This document shows positions 45,950-56,108 of a stretch of 64,000 nt of DNA, in pieces. Source of the stretch: Stutzerimonas urumqiensis (GTDB lineage: Bacteria; Pseudomonadota; Gammaproteobacteria; Pseudomonadales; Pseudomonadaceae); NCBI RefSeq assembly GCF_003640395.1, contig NZ_RBZQ01000001.1, positions 372,001 through 436,000 on the forward strand. Direction: 5' to 3'. The notes under the pieces are model-generated. The model was not told the origin of the DNA. It searched no databases and saw nothing but the letters and a program-made list of their open reading frames with translations. The translations under genes and the position numbers were made by a program. Every line of letters begins with the position of its first letter. Position 1 is the stretch's first letter.

Positions 45950-47419
45950 ATGGACAGCCCCAACCTGCTGCTCGGCGCCGACCCCGCCGGCCAGCCATTC
46001 GGTCACCCGCTGCGCCTGGGCAACCGCCACGGTCTGATCGCCGGCGCGACCGGCACCGGCAAGACGGTGACGCTCCAGCGCCTGGTGGAACAGTTCAGCC
46101 AGGCGGGCGTCGCGGTCTTCGCGCCCGATATCAAAGGCGATCTGTGTGGGCTCGGAGCGTCGGGGCAGCCAACCGGCAAGATCGCCGAGCGCATCGCCAG
46201 CATGCCCTGGCTGAACTACCGACCCGAAGCTTGCCCGGTCGTGCTCTGGGACGTCGACGGCGTTAGCGGGCATCCCTTGCGCACCACCCTGAGCGAAATG
46301 GGACCATTGCTGCTCGGCAACCTGCTCCAACTCACCGAAAGCCAGCAGGCGGCGCTCTACGCGGTATTCAAGGTCGCCGATCGCGACGGCTTGCTGCTGC
46401 TCGACCTGAAGGACCTCAAGGCCCTGCTGTCGCACCTTGCCGAGCATCGCGAGCTGCTGGGCGACGACAGCGCGCTGTTCACCACCCAATCGGCCCAGGC
46501 CTTGCTCCGGCGTCTGGCCGCGCTTGAGCAGCAGGGCGCCGAGCGGCTGTTCGGCGAGCCGTCGCTCCAGCTCGAAGACCTTCTACGGCCGACGCCGGAC
46601 GGGCGTGGGGTCGTCCACCTGATGGACGCCAGCCGGCTGGTCCATGAGGCGCCGAAGGTTTACGCCACCTTCCTGCTGTGGCTCTTGTCCGAGCTGTTCG
46701 AGCAGTTGCCCGAGCGCGGCGACGCTGACAGGCCGGTGCTGGCGCTGTTCTTCGACGAGGCGCACCTGTTGTTCGATGGCACGCCGAAGGCCCTGCAGCA
46801 GCGGCTCGAGCAGGTCGTGCGGCTCATCCGCTCCAAAGGCGTCGGGGTGTTCTTCATCACCCAGTCGCCGACCGATCTTCCCGACGACGTCCTGGCGCAG
46901 CTGGCCCTGCGTATCCAGCATGGCCTGCGCGCCTTCACCGTCCGCGAGCAGAAGGCACTGAAGGCCGTGGCCGACGGCTTCCGCCCCAACCCGGCGTTCG
47001 ACACGCTGGAAGTGCTCACCACGCTGGGCATTGGCGAAGCGCTGGTCGGTACGCTGGAAGACAAGGGCACGCCTTCGCCGGTGCAGCGCGTCGCCATTGC
47101 GCCCCCGCAGTCACGCATCGGGCCGCTGACCGAGGCGGAGCGCGCACAACGGGTTGCCCAGTCACCGCTGCGCGGGCGTTACGACACGGCGATCGATCGC
47201 GAATCGGCCTACGAGATGCTGAGTCGTCACGCCAGCGAGAAGCTCGACCCGCAAGCGCCCGCGACGCCGAAGGCCGGCGGGAACGGCGTCAGCGATGTGC
47301 TGCTCGATTTCGCCGCCAAAACGCTCAAGGCCTCGGCTCGCCAGGCAGCCAACCAACTCGGCCGGCAGCTTGTTCGCGGGCTGATGGGCTCGCTGTTCGG
47401 CGGCAAGTCCCGGCGTTGA
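45950..47419 (+). CDS. HerA-like ATPase, DUF853 (YjgR) family
   Basis: 489-residue P-loop ATPase of the HerA/FtsK superfamily. Walker A is GATGTGKT (32-39), Walker B is [13 protein letters not shown], and a conserved arginine-containing [16 protein letters not shown] follows. The C-terminal region has the DUF853-typical [17 protein letters not shown] and a basic helical tail ending in [12 protein letters not shown] at 45950 is behind GGAG, 16 bases after mrp, so the two may be co-transcribed. DNA translocation is the family expectation; no cellular role is established for YjgR, and no nuclease partner (NurA or similar) is adjacent. Confidence 0.87.
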   Translation: MDSPNLLLGADPAGQPFGHPLRLGNRHGLIAGATGTGKTVTLQRLVEQFSQAGVAVFAPDIKGDLCGLGASGQPTGKIAERIASMPWLNYRPEACPVVLWDVDGVSGHPLRTTLSEMGPLLLGNLLQLTESQQAALYAVFKVADRDGLLLLDLKDLKALLSHLAEHRELLGDDSALFTTQSAQALLRRLAALEQQGAERLFGEPSLQLEDLLRPTPDGRGVVHLMDASRLVHEAPKVYATFLLWLLSELFEQLPERGDADRPVLALFFDEAHLLFDGTPKALQQRLEQVVRLIRSKGVGVFFITQSPTDLPDDVLAQLALRIQHGLRAFTVREQKALKAVADGFRPNPAFDTLEVLTTLGIGEALVGTLEDKGTPSPVQRVAIAPPQSRIGPLTEAERAQRVAQSPLRGRYDTAIDRESAYEMLSRHASEKLDPQAPATPKAGGNGVSDVLLDFAAKTLKASARQAANQLGRQLVRGLMGSLFGGKSRR

Positions 47420-47513
47420 TTCGATCGCCTCGAACGGCGGCGCCGAGCGCCGCTTCAACTCGCAACCGTCGCCCGTTACTATGTGCGCCCGTTGCCGCCT
47501 ACAGGACGCTGCC

Positions 47514-48080
47514 ATGAGCATCAAATCGGACAAATGGATTCGCCGCATGGCCGAGGAACACGGCATGATCGAGCCGTTCGTCGAGCGGCAGGTGCGTACC
47601 GAAGGCGCCGAGCGCCTGATTTCGTATGGCGTGTCCAGCTACGGCTACGACGTGCGCTGTGCCGATGAATTCAAGGTGTTCACCAACATCAATTCGGCGA
47701 CGGTCGATCCGAAGAACTTCGATGAGAAGAGCTTCGTCGACATCAAGAGCGATGTCTGCATCATCCCGCCAAACTCTTTCGCGCTGGCCCGCACCGTCGA
47801 GTACTTCCGCATTCCGCGCAACGTGCTGACCATCTGCCTGGGCAAGAGCACCTACGCGCGCTGCGGCATCATCGTCAACGTCACGCCGCTCGAGCCCGAG
47901 TGGGAAGGCCACGTGACGCTGGAGTTTTCCAACACCACCACGCTGCCCGCGAAGATCTACGCCAACGAGGGTGTGGCGCAGATGCTGTTCCTCGAATCCG
48001 ACGAAGCCTGCGAAGTCTCTTACCGCGACCGCGGCGGCAAGTACCAGGGCCAACGCGGCGTGACGCTGCCCAAGGCCTGA
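47514..48080 (+). CDS. dcd: dCTP deaminase
   Basis: 188-residue trimeric dCTP deaminase that supplies dUTP for thymidylate synthesis. It has the family core [50 protein letters not shown] (in pieces; catalytic Glu in [10 protein letters not shown]) and the C-terminal [13 protein letters not shown]. The ATG at 47514 gives [11 protein letters not shown]. It lies after the DUF853 gene and before a terminator. Confidence 0.98.
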   Translation: MSIKSDKWIRRMAEEHGMIEPFVERQVRTEGAERLISYGVSSYGYDVRCADEFKVFTNINSATVDPKNFDEKSFVDIKSDVCIIPPNSFALARTVEYFRIPRNVLTICLGKSTYARCGIIVNVTPLEPEWEGHVTLEFSNTTTLPAKIYANEGVAQMLFLESDEACEVSYRDRGGKYQGQRGVTLPKA

Positions 48081-48091
48081 GCCTCAGCCGA

Positions 48092-48114
48092 GTAGGGTGG
48101 GTCTCAGCCCACCA
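48092..48114. repeat. GTAGGG-type palindromic repeat downstream of dcd
   Basis: GTAGGGTGGGTCTCAGCCCACC forms a hairpin (GTGGGTCTC AGCCCAC). It belongs to the dispersed family also seen at 1223-1303, 60856-61180 and 62557-62594. Confidence 0.55.
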
Positions 48115-48175
48115 CCACGCCGATCTCGGATCGGGGCGGCTCGACGCCCCCCATGCGTAACGGCAAGCGAACAAG

Positions 48176-48203
48176 AAAAAGCCGGGCGATTGCCCGGCTT
48201 TTT
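48176..48203. terminator. Bidirectional terminator between dcd and livF
   Basis: A5 + GCCGGGC / GCCCGGC with GATT loop + T5. Confidence 0.95.
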
Positions 48204-48217
48204 CTTGCCTTCACGAA

Positions 48218-48919
48218 TTACCCGCCAAGATAGGCGTCGCGAACCTTCGGGTCGGCCAGCAGCTCCTCGCCCGTTCCCTGCATGACGATGTGGCCGTTCT
48301 CCAGCACGTACCCCCGGTCGGCCAGCTTGAGCGCCTGGTTGGCGTTCTGCTCGACCAGGAAGATGGTGACGCCATCCTCGCGCAGCTGCTCGATGATCTC
48401 GAAGATCTGCTGAATGATGATCGGCGCCAGCCCCAGCGACGGCTCGTCGAGAAGCAGCAGCTTGGGCTTGCTCATCAGCGCGCGGCCGATGGCGAGCATC
48501 TGCTGTTCGCCGCCGGACATGGTGCCGGCGCGCTGTTCGAGCCGTTCCTTCAGGCGCGGAAAGAGCGTCAGCACGCGGTCCATTTGTTCCTGGAAGTCCT
48601 GCTTGGCGGTGAAGAAGCCGCCCATCGCCAGGTTCTCTTCGACCGTCAGGCGCGCGAACACGCGCCGCCCTTCCGGCACGACGGCGATGCTCTTGCGCAT
48701 GATCTGCGGCGTCTGCAGGCCCACCAGTTCTTCGCCTTCATAGCGAATGCTGCCGCTGGCCGCCTGCGGCGAGCCGCACAGGGTCATCAGTAGGGTCGAC
48801 TTGCCCGCGCCGTTGGCGCCGATGAGGGTGACGATTTCGCCCTTGCGGACCTCGACGTTGACCTCGTGCAGCGCCTGGATCTTGCCGTAGCAGGTGGAAA
48901 CGTTGGTGAAATAAAGCAT
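48218..48919 (-). CDS. livF: Branched-chain amino-acid ABC transporter, ATP-binding protein LivF/BraG
   Basis: 233-residue ABC ATPase: Walker A GANGAGKS (about 34-41), signature MSGGEQQMLAIGR, Walker B LLLLDEPSLGL, and the LivF-type end LENGHIVMQGTGEELLADP. It is the last gene of livHMGF; its ATG overlaps the livG stop by one base (TGATG). Confidence 0.96.
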   Translation of the reverse strand: MLYFTNVSTCYGKIQALHEVNVEVRKGEIVTLIGANGAGKSTLLMTLCGSPQAASGSIRYEGEELVGLQTPQIMRKSIAVVPEGRRVFARLTVEENLAMGGFFTAKQDFQEQMDRVLTLFPRLKERLEQRAGTMSGGEQQMLAIGRALMSKPKLLLLDEPSLGLAPIIIQQIFEIIEQLREDGVTIFLVEQNANQALKLADRGYVLENGHIVMQGTGEELLADPKVRDAYLGG

Positions 48920-49686
48920 CAGGCTTCCCCCAGGTAGGCTTTGATCACGTCCGGATTGGCGCGTATTTCCTCCGGCGTGCCGTCGGCCAGCGGGCAGCCC
49001 TGGTTGATCACGACGATGTGGTCGGAAATGCTCATGACCAGTTTCATGTCGTGCTCGATGAGCAGCACGGTCACGCCATGCTGATCGCGCAGCAGGGCGA
49101 TCAGAGCCTTCAGGTCTTCCGTTTCACGCGGGTTCAGTCCGGCGGCGGGTTCGTCGAGCATGAGGATGCGCGGGCGCGTCATCATGCAGCGGGCGATTTC
49201 CAGACGCCGCTGTTGTCCGTAGGCGAGCGTGCCTGCCGGTCGGTTGGCACAGTCGACCAGATCGACCTGCTCCAGCCAGTGCGCGGCATATTGCATGGCT
49301 TCACGTTCGCTCTTGCGGAACGCCGGCGTCTTGAACAGCCCGGCGAGAAAGCCCGTGTTGAGGTGCCGGTGCTGCGCGACCAGAAGGTTTTCTATCGCCG
49401 TCATGTCCTTGAACAGACGGACGTTCTGGAAGGTGCGCACCACGCCCTTGCGCGTGATCTGATGGCCGGGAAGGCCCTCGATCGATTCGCCATCGAGCAG
49501 GATCTTGCCCTCGGTGGGGCGGTAGAAGCCGGTCAGGCAGTTGAAGACCGTGGTCTTGCCGGCGCCATTCGGGCCGATCATCGAGACGACCTGCCGATCA
49601 TGGACTTGCAGCGCAACGCCGTTGACCGCCAGCAGCCCGCCGAAGCGCATGGTCAGGCCGCTCACATCGAGAAGGGGGCGGCTCAT
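48919..49686 (-). CDS. livG: Branched-chain amino-acid ABC transporter, ATP-binding protein LivG/BraF
   Basis: 255-residue ABC ATPase with Walker [13 protein letters not shown], the LivG-type Q-loop region [12 protein letters not shown], a signature-like [13 protein letters not shown] and Walker [14 protein letters not shown]. The ATG at 49686 overlaps the livM stop by four bases (ATGA), confirming the start; the long open frame upstream is antisense-like noise through livM. It energises import of leucine, isoleucine and valine with LivF. Confidence 0.97.
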   Translation of the reverse strand: MSRPLLDVSGLTMRFGGLLAVNGVALQVHDRQVVSMIGPNGAGKTTVFNCLTGFYRPTEGKILLDGESIEGLPGHQITRKGVVRTFQNVRLFKDMTAIENLLVAQHRHLNTGFLAGLFKTPAFRKSEREAMQYAAHWLEQVDLVDCANRPAGTLAYGQQRRLEIARCMMTRPRILMLDEPAAGLNPRETEDLKALIALLRDQHGVTVLLIEHDMKLVMSISDHIVVINQGCPLADGTPEEIRANPDVIKAYLGEA

Positions 49687-50939
49687 GGCTTCAACTCCAG
49701 GTGCGGGCGCTGCATGGGCAGGAGGCCCTGCGGGCGCCAGATCATCATCACGACCATCAGCGCACCGAACATCAGCATCCGGTATTCGCTGAACTCTCGC
49801 ATCAGCTCGGGCAGCAGGATCATGACTGTCGCGGCCAGGATGACCCCAAGCTGCGAACCCATGCCGCCAAGTACGACGATGGCGAGGATGATCGCCGACT
49901 CGATGAAGGTGAAGGATTCCGGCGAGACCAGCCCCTGGCGTGCGGCGAAGAAGCTGCCGGCGAAACCGGCGAAGGTGGCGCCGAGGGTGAAGGCCGAGAG
50001 TTTGATGATGGTCGGGTTCATCCCCAGGGCACGGCAGGCGATCTCGTCTTCGCGCAGCGCTTCCCAGGCGCGGCCGATCGGCATGCGCAGCAGGCGGTTG
50101 ATCACGAACAGCGTCAGCAGCACCAGCAGCACGGCGATCAGGTAGAGAAAGATCACCTTGTGGATCGACTCGTATTCCAGCCCGAAGAACTGGTGGAAGG
50201 TCTGCATCCCTTCCTCGGCTCGCCGATCGAAGCTGAGGCCGAACAGGGTGGGCTTTTCGATACCGCTGATGCCGTTGGGCCCGCCGGTGATGTCGGTCAT
50301 GTTGCGCAGCAGGATGCGGATGATCTCGCCGAACCCGAGCGTGACGATCGCCAGGTAGTCGCCCCGCAGGCGCAGCACCGGGAAACCGAGCAGGAAGCCG
50401 AACAGGGCCGCCATCGCGCCTGCGATCGGCAGGGCCGACCAGAACCCGAAGCCGAAATACTCCGACAGCAGGGCGTAGGTATAGGCGCCGACCGCGTAGA
50501 AGCCGACGTAGCCCAGGTCGAGCAGGCCGGCCAGGCCGACCACGATGTTCAGTCCGAGGCCGAGCATCACGTAGATCAGGATCAGCGTGGCGATGTCGAC
50601 CGCGCCGCGCGAGCCGAAGAACGGCCAGACCAGGGCGACCACGATCAGCGTGCAGATGATCCAGCGCTGGGTCGATGGCAGCGTCAGGAAGCTGCCCGCA
50701 CCGGCCAGGATTCGCGGCAGGTTGGGGCTGGCTGCCCAGCCGGCGGCGAGCCGCTCGTGGAACAGGGTCCAGAAGAACATGCCGACCGCACAGGCGGCGA
50801 TGATCCAGTAGGTGCTGGCGGTCGCGCCCTCGACGATCAGGGCGATGCCCTCGGTGGTGAGCTTCAGGCCGAACACCGGGACGGACAGGGCGATCACCAG
50901 CAGGGCGCTGAAGAACGCGGGTCTGATTCGATGCGTCAT
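49683..50939 (-). CDS. livM: Branched-chain amino-acid ABC transporter, permease LivM/BraE
   Basis: 418-residue permease with about ten transmembrane helices. The extended N-terminal region (two helices before the LivM core) is typical of Pseudomonas BraE. The family motif [16 protein letters not shown] and the EAA-like [20 protein letters not shown] are present. It overlaps livH by ATGA at its start and livG at its stop. Confidence 0.97.
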   Translation of the reverse strand: MTHRIRPAFFSALLVIALSVPVFGLKLTTEGIALIVEGATASTYWIIAACAVGMFFWTLFHERLAAGWAASPNLPRILAGAGSFLTLPSTQRWIICTLIVVALVWPFFGSRGAVDIATLILIYVMLGLGLNIVVGLAGLLDLGYVGFYAVGAYTYALLSEYFGFGFWSALPIAGAMAALFGFLLGFPVLRLRGDYLAIVTLGFGEIIRILLRNMTDITGGPNGISGIEKPTLFGLSFDRRAEEGMQTFHQFFGLEYESIHKVIFLYLIAVLLVLLTLFVINRLLRMPIGRAWEALREDEIACRALGMNPTIIKLSAFTLGATFAGFAGSFFAARQGLVSPESFTFIESAIILAIVVLGGMGSQLGVILAATVMILLPELMREFSEYRMLMFGALMVVMMIWRPQGLLPMQRPHLELKP

Positions 50940-51859
50940 ACCTTTTCAACCTCCGGGCGGCCGAGAATGCCGGTCGGGCGGAACAGCAGCACCAGCACCA
51001 GCAGGCTGAACGCGACCACGTCCTTGTAGGCGGCGCCGAAGATGTCGGCACCGAAGGCTTCGGCCACGCCAAGCACCAGCCCGCCGAGCATCGCGCCCGG
51101 AATGCTGCCGATGCCGCCGAGGACTGCGGCGGTGAACGCCTTGATCCCGGCCAGGAAGCCGATGTGCGGGTTGATGACGCCGTACTGCATGCCGATCAGC
51201 ACGCCGGCAACGGCGGCGAGGGCAGCGCCGACCACGAAGGTCAGCGCGATGATGTTGTTGGTGTTGATGCCAAGCAGGTTGGCCATGCGGATGTCTTCAG
51301 CGCAGGCGCGGCAGGCCCGGCCGTGGCGCGAGCGCGAGATGAACAGCGTGAGCCCGAGCATCGAGAGGAAGGTGACGATGAAGATCAGCACCTGCATGTA
51401 GGAGACCACCACCCCATCCATCGCGCTTTCGCCGAAGATGAAATTTCCGGGCATCAGGTTGGGGATCGCCTTGTCCTTCGAGTCCTGGGCCAGAAGGATC
51501 AGGTTCTGCAGGAAGATCGACATGCCGATCGCCGAAATCAGCGGGATCAGGCGGTTGCTGCCGCGCAGTGGCCGGTAGGCGACGCGCTCGATGCTGTAGC
51601 CATAGGCGCTGGTGACGATGATGCTGGCGACGAACGCACCGATCATCAGGATCGGCAACGCATCGAGTCCCATCATCGACAGGCCGACGATTGCGATGAA
51701 GGCAACGTAGGAACCGATCATGTACACCTCGCCGTGGGCGAAGTTGATCATCCCGATGATGCCGTAGACCATGGTGTAGCCGATCGCGATCAGCGCGTAG
51801 GTGCTGCCGACGGTCAGGCCGTTTATCAATTGTTGTAGGTAGTGATGAAACTCAGGCAT
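50936..51859 (-). CDS. livH: Branched-chain amino-acid ABC transporter, permease LivH/BraD
   Basis: 307-residue permease with about eight transmembrane helices. The N-terminal [20 protein letters not shown] and [18 protein letters not shown] are family signatures, and the cytoplasmic EAA-type loop is [20 protein letters not shown]. It has an AGGAG ribosome-binding site. A terminator hairpin separates it from livK, so the membrane and ATPase subunits are made at a lower level than the binding protein. Confidence 0.97.
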   Translation of the reverse strand: MPEFHHYLQQLINGLTVGSTYALIAIGYTMVYGIIGMINFAHGEVYMIGSYVAFIAIVGLSMMGLDALPILMIGAFVASIIVTSAYGYSIERVAYRPLRGSNRLIPLISAIGMSIFLQNLILLAQDSKDKAIPNLMPGNFIFGESAMDGVVVSYMQVLIFIVTFLSMLGLTLFISRSRHGRACRACAEDIRMANLLGINTNNIIALTFVVGAALAAVAGVLIGMQYGVINPHIGFLAGIKAFTAAVLGGIGSIPGAMLGGLVLGVAEAFGADIFGAAYKDVVAFSLLVLVLLFRPTGILGRPEVEKV

Positions 51860-52024
51860 TTCGATCTCCTGATGTCCCTGCTTGCCGACGACCCCTAGAC
51901 CGACGGAACGGCCGCCCGGATAAGGGCGAACCTCGATGTCCCTGGCGTGCGGGCGGTGGCCCGACGCCGAGCAAGAGCAGGGATGGCCCTTGGTTGGGAG
52001 GGCCTCACCCGTTTCAGCGGCTTA

Positions 52025-52057
52025 AACAAAGAGAGCCCACTGCAGGCAGTGGGCTCT
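52025..52057 (-). terminator. Terminator/attenuator between livK and livHMGF
   Basis: AGAGCCCACT / AGTGGGCTCT is a perfect 10-bp stem (52032-52041, 52048-52057), followed on the minus strand by CTTTGTTT. It lies just after livK and would give partial termination, explaining higher binding-protein expression. Confidence 0.85.
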
Positions 52058-52074
52058 GTGCGCGATGGTTTAGA

Positions 52075-53199
52075 TCAGTTGGTCTTGGCTTCGGTCTTGG
52101 TGCCGTCCTGATGCCATTCGTAGACGACGAAGCTGAAGTCCTTCAGGTCGCCTTTCTCGTCGAAGGCCAGGTTGCCGGTAGGCGTGTCGAAGGTGTTGCT
52201 GCGCAGCGCTTCGGCGACTTCGATCGGGTCGGTGCTGCCGGCCTTCTCGATGCCTTCGGCGATGACTTGCACGGCTGCATAGGCGGGGAATACGAACGGA
52301 CCGCTCGGGTCCTGATCCTTGGCCTTGAAGGCCTCGACCAGCTTCTGGTTCTTCGGATCCTGGTCGAACGAGCGCGGCAGCGTCACGAGCATGCCCTCGG
52401 AGGCGGGACCTGCAATCGCCGAAATCTCGGAGTTGCCGACGCCCTCGGGACCCATGAAGCGCACGTCGAGCCCGCGTTCCTTGGACTGGCGCAGAAGCAG
52501 GCCCAGTTCCGGGTGGTAGCCGCCGTAATAGACGAAGTCCACGCCTTCCTGCTTGAGGCGGGCGATCAGCGAGGAGAAGTCCTTGTCGCCGGCATTGATG
52601 CCTTCGAACAGGCCGACCTTCACGCCTTTCTTCTCGAGCGTTTCCTTCACCGCCGTGGCGATGCCTTCGCCGTACTGCTGCTTGTCGTGGATGACCGCGA
52701 CATTCTTCGGCTTGATCACGTCGGCGATGTAGTTGCCCGCAGTCGGGCCCTGCATGCTGTCCAGGCCGATGGTGCGGAAGATCAGCTCGTAACCGCGGGA
52801 GGTGATGTCCGGGCTGGTCGAGGCCGGCGTGATCATCAGGATGCCTTCGTCTTCGTAGATGTCCGAAGCCGGCTGGGTCGAGCTGGAGCACAGGTGCCCG
52901 ACCACGAACTTCACGCCATCGTTGACGATCTTGTTGGCCACCGCCACGGCCTGCTTGGGATCGCACGCGTCATCGTAGACGACGCCTTCCAGCTGCTGGC
53001 CGTCGACGCCGCCGGCCTTGTTGATCTGCTCAATCGCCATCTTGGCGCCGATGAACTGCATTTCACCGTACTGGGCGACCGGGCCGGTGACCGGACCGGC
53101 CAGACCGATACGGATGGTGTCGGCGGCCAGGCTGTAGCTTGCGGCTCCCGTCAGGGCAATGGCCAGGAAAAGCTTGGAAAGACGCTGGGGGGTCTTCAT
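52075..53199 (-). CDS. livK: Branched-chain amino-acid-binding periplasmic protein LivK/BraC
   Basis: 374-residue periplasmic binding protein. A signal peptide of about 26 residues (cleavage near SYSLAA, before DTIRIG) precedes a Leu/Ile/Val-binding fold: GPVTGPVAQYGEMQFIGAKM at the N-lobe, the disulfide pair in DDACDPK and GHLCSSS, and ITPASTSPDITSRGYELIFR. The ATG at 53199 behind GGAGCAC is the correct start; the longer open frame lacks a signal sequence. It is the first gene of the liv operon and faces the DUF2288 gene. Confidence 0.97.
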   Translation of the reverse strand: MKTPQRLSKLFLAIALTGAASYSLAADTIRIGLAGPVTGPVAQYGEMQFIGAKMAIEQINKAGGVDGQQLEGVVYDDACDPKQAVAVANKIVNDGVKFVVGHLCSSSTQPASDIYEDEGILMITPASTSPDITSRGYELIFRTIGLDSMQGPTAGNYIADVIKPKNVAVIHDKQQYGEGIATAVKETLEKKGVKVGLFEGINAGDKDFSSLIARLKQEGVDFVYYGGYHPELGLLLRQSKERGLDVRFMGPEGVGNSEISAIAGPASEGMLVTLPRSFDQDPKNQKLVEAFKAKDQDPSGPFVFPAYAAVQVIAEGIEKAGSTDPIEVAEALRSNTFDTPTGNLAFDEKGDLKDFSFVVYEWHQDGTKTEAKTN

Positions 53200-53276
53200 A
53201 AGTGCTCCAGAATGCATCGTTATTGTTAGATCCTGCAGGCCGAGGCTTGCGTGACAGCCTATAGAGTAGCCGGCCA

Positions 53277-53292
53277 ACTGTACCGGTACAGT
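53277..53292. promoter_or_regulatory. Perfect 16-bp palindrome, candidate operator in the livK / DUF2288 divergent promoter
   Basis: ACTGTACCGGTACAGT is a perfect dyad 78-93 bases upstream of livK and about 100 bases upstream of the DUF2288 gene. CTGTACC half-sites resemble those I associate with MocR/GntR-type regulators, but the protein is not identifiable here. Confidence 0.5.
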
Positions 53293-53391
53293 GTAAGTCG
53301 GTTACCGACCGTTGCACAGCCGGCCGCGGTTGCGCTTGAAGGCCCGTCGCGGCGCTATAAGATGCCCGTTTTCGACTGTTCGGACAGGATC

Positions 53392-53706
53392 ATGCAGGAA
53401 GATCGAAGCACGCTTTATGCCAAGCTCTTGGGCGAGACGGCGGCCATTGACTGGCCCGAGCTGCAGCCGTTCTTCGCTCGCGGCGTGCTGTTGCGCGTAG
53501 GTGGGGAACTGGATCTGGTGGACGTCGCGCTGGCCGTGGCGAGCGACGAGGGCGCCGCGGTCGCGGCATGGATGAAAGCCGGTTCGCTCGGCCGACTCGA
53601 GGCGGATCAGGCGCAGGATTGGCATGATCGTCGCCCGTCGTTGTGGGCTGTGGTTGTTGCGCCCTGGGTGCTCGTCCAGGAGCGCACCGCAGCGCCGACG
53701 CACTGA
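53392..53706 (+). CDS. DUF2288 domain-containing protein
   Basis: 104-residue soluble protein starting MQEDRSTLYAKLLGETA and containing the DUF2288 features IDWPELQPFFARGVLL, LDLVDVALAVA and WVLVQERT. The function is unknown. ATG at 53392 follows AGGA; an earlier frame is longer but unlike the family. It is divergent from livK and convergent with the phosphonate-type transporter genes. Confidence 0.83.
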   Translation: MQEDRSTLYAKLLGETAAIDWPELQPFFARGVLLRVGGELDLVDVALAVASDEGAAVAAWMKAGSLGRLEADQAQDWHDRRPSLWAVVVAPWVLVQERTAAPTH

Positions 53707-53716
53707 AACGGCGCGG

Positions 53717-54484
53717 CTAGCGCCGTACCCAGCGCTGGCGGGCCCAGCCGCTGAGGGCATCCACCGCCAGCACCATCAGCAGCATGACGAGCATCACGGT
53801 CGAGGCCTGGGCTTCCTGGAACAGGCTCAGGCTCATGTAGAGCATCTGCCCGAGCCCGCCGGCCCCTACGAAGCCGAGCACGCTGGCCATGCGGATGTTG
53901 TTCTCCCAGCGATAGAGCGTGTACGCAAGGAGCTGCGGCCACAGCCCCGGCAGTACGCCATAGCAGAACACCGCGATCCGCCCGCTACCGGCCAGGCGCA
54001 GCGCCTCGCCCGGCGGGCGCGGCGCGTTCTCCAGCGCTTCGGCGAACAACCGCCCGAGCACGCCGGCGGTGTGCAGCGCCAGGGCGAGGGTGCCGGCATT
54101 CGGGCCGAGACCGGCCGCCAGGACCATCAGCGCCGCCCAGACCAGCTCGGGTACCGCCCGCAAGGCGTTGAGGATCAGCCGCGCCAGCGCGCGTGCCGCA
54201 ACGCCGAAGCGACCGGCGGCCGGGAGCGCCAGCGCAAGCCCCATGACGGCGGCCAGCAAGGTACCGAGCGCCGACATGGCCAGGGTTTCGAGCGCAGCCC
54301 AGGCGACCGAGCGCAGGTGGCCGGCCGAGAGATCAGGCCGGAGGAAGCCGCGGGCATAGTCCCCCATCTGCGACAGGCCGTCCGGGCTGAACAGCGCCGT
54401 GGCTTGCATGTCGAGAAAGGCGAACGACAGGGCGGTGGCCATCAGCAGCGACAGCGGGATCAGGTACCGCACCAGTGTCCTCAT
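53717..54484 (-). CDS. phnE: PhnE-type ABC transporter permease (second copy)
   Basis: 255-residue permease with about six transmembrane helices. The inner-membrane binding-protein-dependent motif is EALRLAGSGRIAVFCYGVLPG, and WENNIRMASVLGFVGAGGLG is the PhnE signature. It overlaps the other permease gene by ATGA. The two permeases would form a heterodimeric channel of a PhnD/C/E/E importer. Last gene of the leftward operon. Confidence 0.9.
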   Translation of the reverse strand: MRTLVRYLIPLSLLMATALSFAFLDMQATALFSPDGLSQMGDYARGFLRPDLSAGHLRSVAWAALETLAMSALGTLLAAVMGLALALPAAGRFGVAARALARLILNALRAVPELVWAALMVLAAGLGPNAGTLALALHTAGVLGRLFAEALENAPRPPGEALRLAGSGRIAVFCYGVLPGLWPQLLAYTLYRWENNIRMASVLGFVGAGGLGQMLYMSLSLFQEAQASTVMLVMLLMVLAVDALSGWARQRWVRR

Positions 54485-55311
54485 GCCAATCCCCAGCGCA
54501 GCGCGCGGCTGATCAGGTCCGCCAGGAGTACCAGCACGAGGAAGGTGACCAGCATGCTCGCCACTTCGGCGCCAGCGAACATGCGCATCGACAGGTCCAT
54601 TTGCTGGCCGAGCCCGCCGGCACCGACGAACCCCATCACCACCGATGCCCGGATGCCACACTCCCAGCGATAGACGCCGTAGGACAGCATCTCGGCCGCG
54701 GCCTGCGGCAGGATGCCGTACAGGAACGCCGCGAGCCGGCCGCTGCCGGCGCCGAGCAGGGCCCGTGCCGGCAAGGGATCGACCGACTCGTAGATCTCCG
54801 CGTAGACCTTGCCGAGCATGCCGCTGTAGGCAATGGCGATCGCCAGCACGCCCGCGGTGGGGCCGAGCCCGACCGCGCGGACGAACAGCAGCGCCCAGAC
54901 GATCTCCGGCACGCTGCGCAGGACGATCAGCACGGTGCGCGCCGGCCAGCGCAGCGCCTGGCTCCACCAGGCCGATCGACCCTCGCGGCTGGCGGCCGAA
55001 CGCGACAACGCCCGGCTGGCCAGGAGCGAGGCCGGCAACGCGATCAGCAGGGCAAGCGCCATGCCGGCGGTCGCGATGGCCAGCGTCTCCAGCGTGGCGC
55101 GGCCGAGCAGGCGGAGAAATTCCGGGTCGTGCGCCAGCGGCCAGAACCCGGCGAGAAAGCCGCCCATGGTGCGGCGGTTGTCCTCGTCGAACAGCACCAG
55201 CGGGTTCAGCTCGCTGAGCATCAGTCCTGGCCAGAGCAACGCCACAGCGGCGATCGTCAGCATCAGGCGCGGCAATGCGGCGGGGTCGGTGGCGTGGCGG
55301 GCATTCAGCAT
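54481..55311 (-). CDS. phnE: PhnE-type ABC transporter permease (first copy)
   Basis: 276-residue permease of the same family as its downstream neighbour, with PARALLGAGSGRLAAFLYGILPQ and WECGIRASVVMGFVGAGGLG. Helices include LETLAIATAGMALALLIALPASLL. It overlaps phnC by seven bases and the second permease by four. Tandem non-identical PhnE subunits are also known in phosphonate and phosphite importers. Confidence 0.91.
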   Translation of the reverse strand: MLNARHATDPAALPRLMLTIAAVALLWPGLMLSELNPLVLFDEDNRRTMGGFLAGFWPLAHDPEFLRLLGRATLETLAIATAGMALALLIALPASLLASRALSRSAASREGRSAWWSQALRWPARTVLIVLRSVPEIVWALLFVRAVGLGPTAGVLAIAIAYSGMLGKVYAEIYESVDPLPARALLGAGSGRLAAFLYGILPQAAAEMLSYGVYRWECGIRASVVMGFVGAGGLGQQMDLSMRMFAGAEVASMLVTFLVLVLLADLISRALRWGLA

Positions 55312-56108
55312 CGCGGCAGGGTCAGTGCCTGGGCCATCGGCGCCATGGGTTGCAGTGGCTCGGCGAGCTGCCGGTTTGCGTAGAGCGCCGTCAGCGCCTG
55401 TTCATCGACCCGTGACGCTGGGGCGTCGAACAGGATCCGGCCGTCCCGGATGCCGATGACCCGGTCGAAATGAGCAAGCGCGAGGTCCACCGCGTGCAGG
55501 CTCGCCAGCAGCGTCGCGCCTTGCTGTCGCGCCTCCTGAGCCAGGATGCCGAGCGTGTGGCTGGCCAGCACCGGATCCATCGCCGACACCGGCTCGTCGG
55601 CCAGGATCAGCTCCGGCCGCTGGTACAGCACGCGCGCGATGCCGACCCGCTGCAACTGGCCGCCGGAGAGCTGCTCGCAGCGCTGATAGAGCTTGTCGGC
55701 GATGTCCAGCCGGGCGAGCGCCTGCTCGGCCCCGGCGGCGTCGAGCGGATACACAAGGCTGAGCAGGCTGCGGGGCAAGGACCATTGGCCGAGCCGACCG
55801 GCCAGCACGGCGGTGACCACGCGCTGCCGGGCCGGCAGGGGCGGCGCCTGGTGGATCAGTCCGATAAGTGCGCGCAGGCGCTGCCGCGCAGCGCCGCCGA
55901 GGGTCCACGGGGACATGCCGAGCACTTCCAGCGAGCCGCTGCCGGGCCGCAGGGCGGTGGCCAGCAGGCGGAGCAGGGTGGTCTTGCCGGCGCCGGACGG
56001 GCCGATGACCGCCACGCACTCGCCGGCATCCAGCGACAGCGTCAGCCCGGTCAGCGCGGCCTGCCCGTTGGCATGGACGTAGTCCACGCCAGCCAGGCGT
56101 ACCGTCAC
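55305..56108 (-). CDS. phnC: PhnC-type ABC transporter ATP-binding protein
   Basis: 267-residue ATPase with Walker A GPSGAGKTTLLR, a signature QLSGGQLQRVGIARVL and Walker B LILADEPVSAMDP, plus the PhnC-type IGLIHQAPPLPARQRVV. The start is GTG at 56108, overlapping the PhnD stop as GTGA; there is no better upstream start because the binding-protein gene ends there. Confidence 0.92.
   Translation of the reverse strand: MTVRLAGVDYVHANGQAALTGLTLSLDAGECVAVIGPSGAGKTTLLRLLATALRPGSGSLEVLGMSPWTLGGAARQRLRALIGLIHQAPPLPARQRVVTAVLAGRLGQWSLPRSLLSLVYPLDAAGAEQALARLDIADKLYQRCEQLSGGQLQRVGIARVLYQRPELILADEPVSAMDPVLASHTLGILAQEARQQGATLLASLHAVDLALAHFDRVIGIRDGRILFDAPASRVDEQALTALYANRQLAEPLQPMAPMAQALTLPRC

Noticed and set aside
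49701..51029. 442-residue plus-strand open frame opposite livM/livH
   Set aside because: His/Asp/Gln-rich antisense of membrane-protein codons; livM and livH are unmistakable.
48919..51072. 717-residue frame extending livG upstream
   Set aside because: The extension is an out-of-frame translation of livM; livG starts at 49686 with an ATGA overlap.
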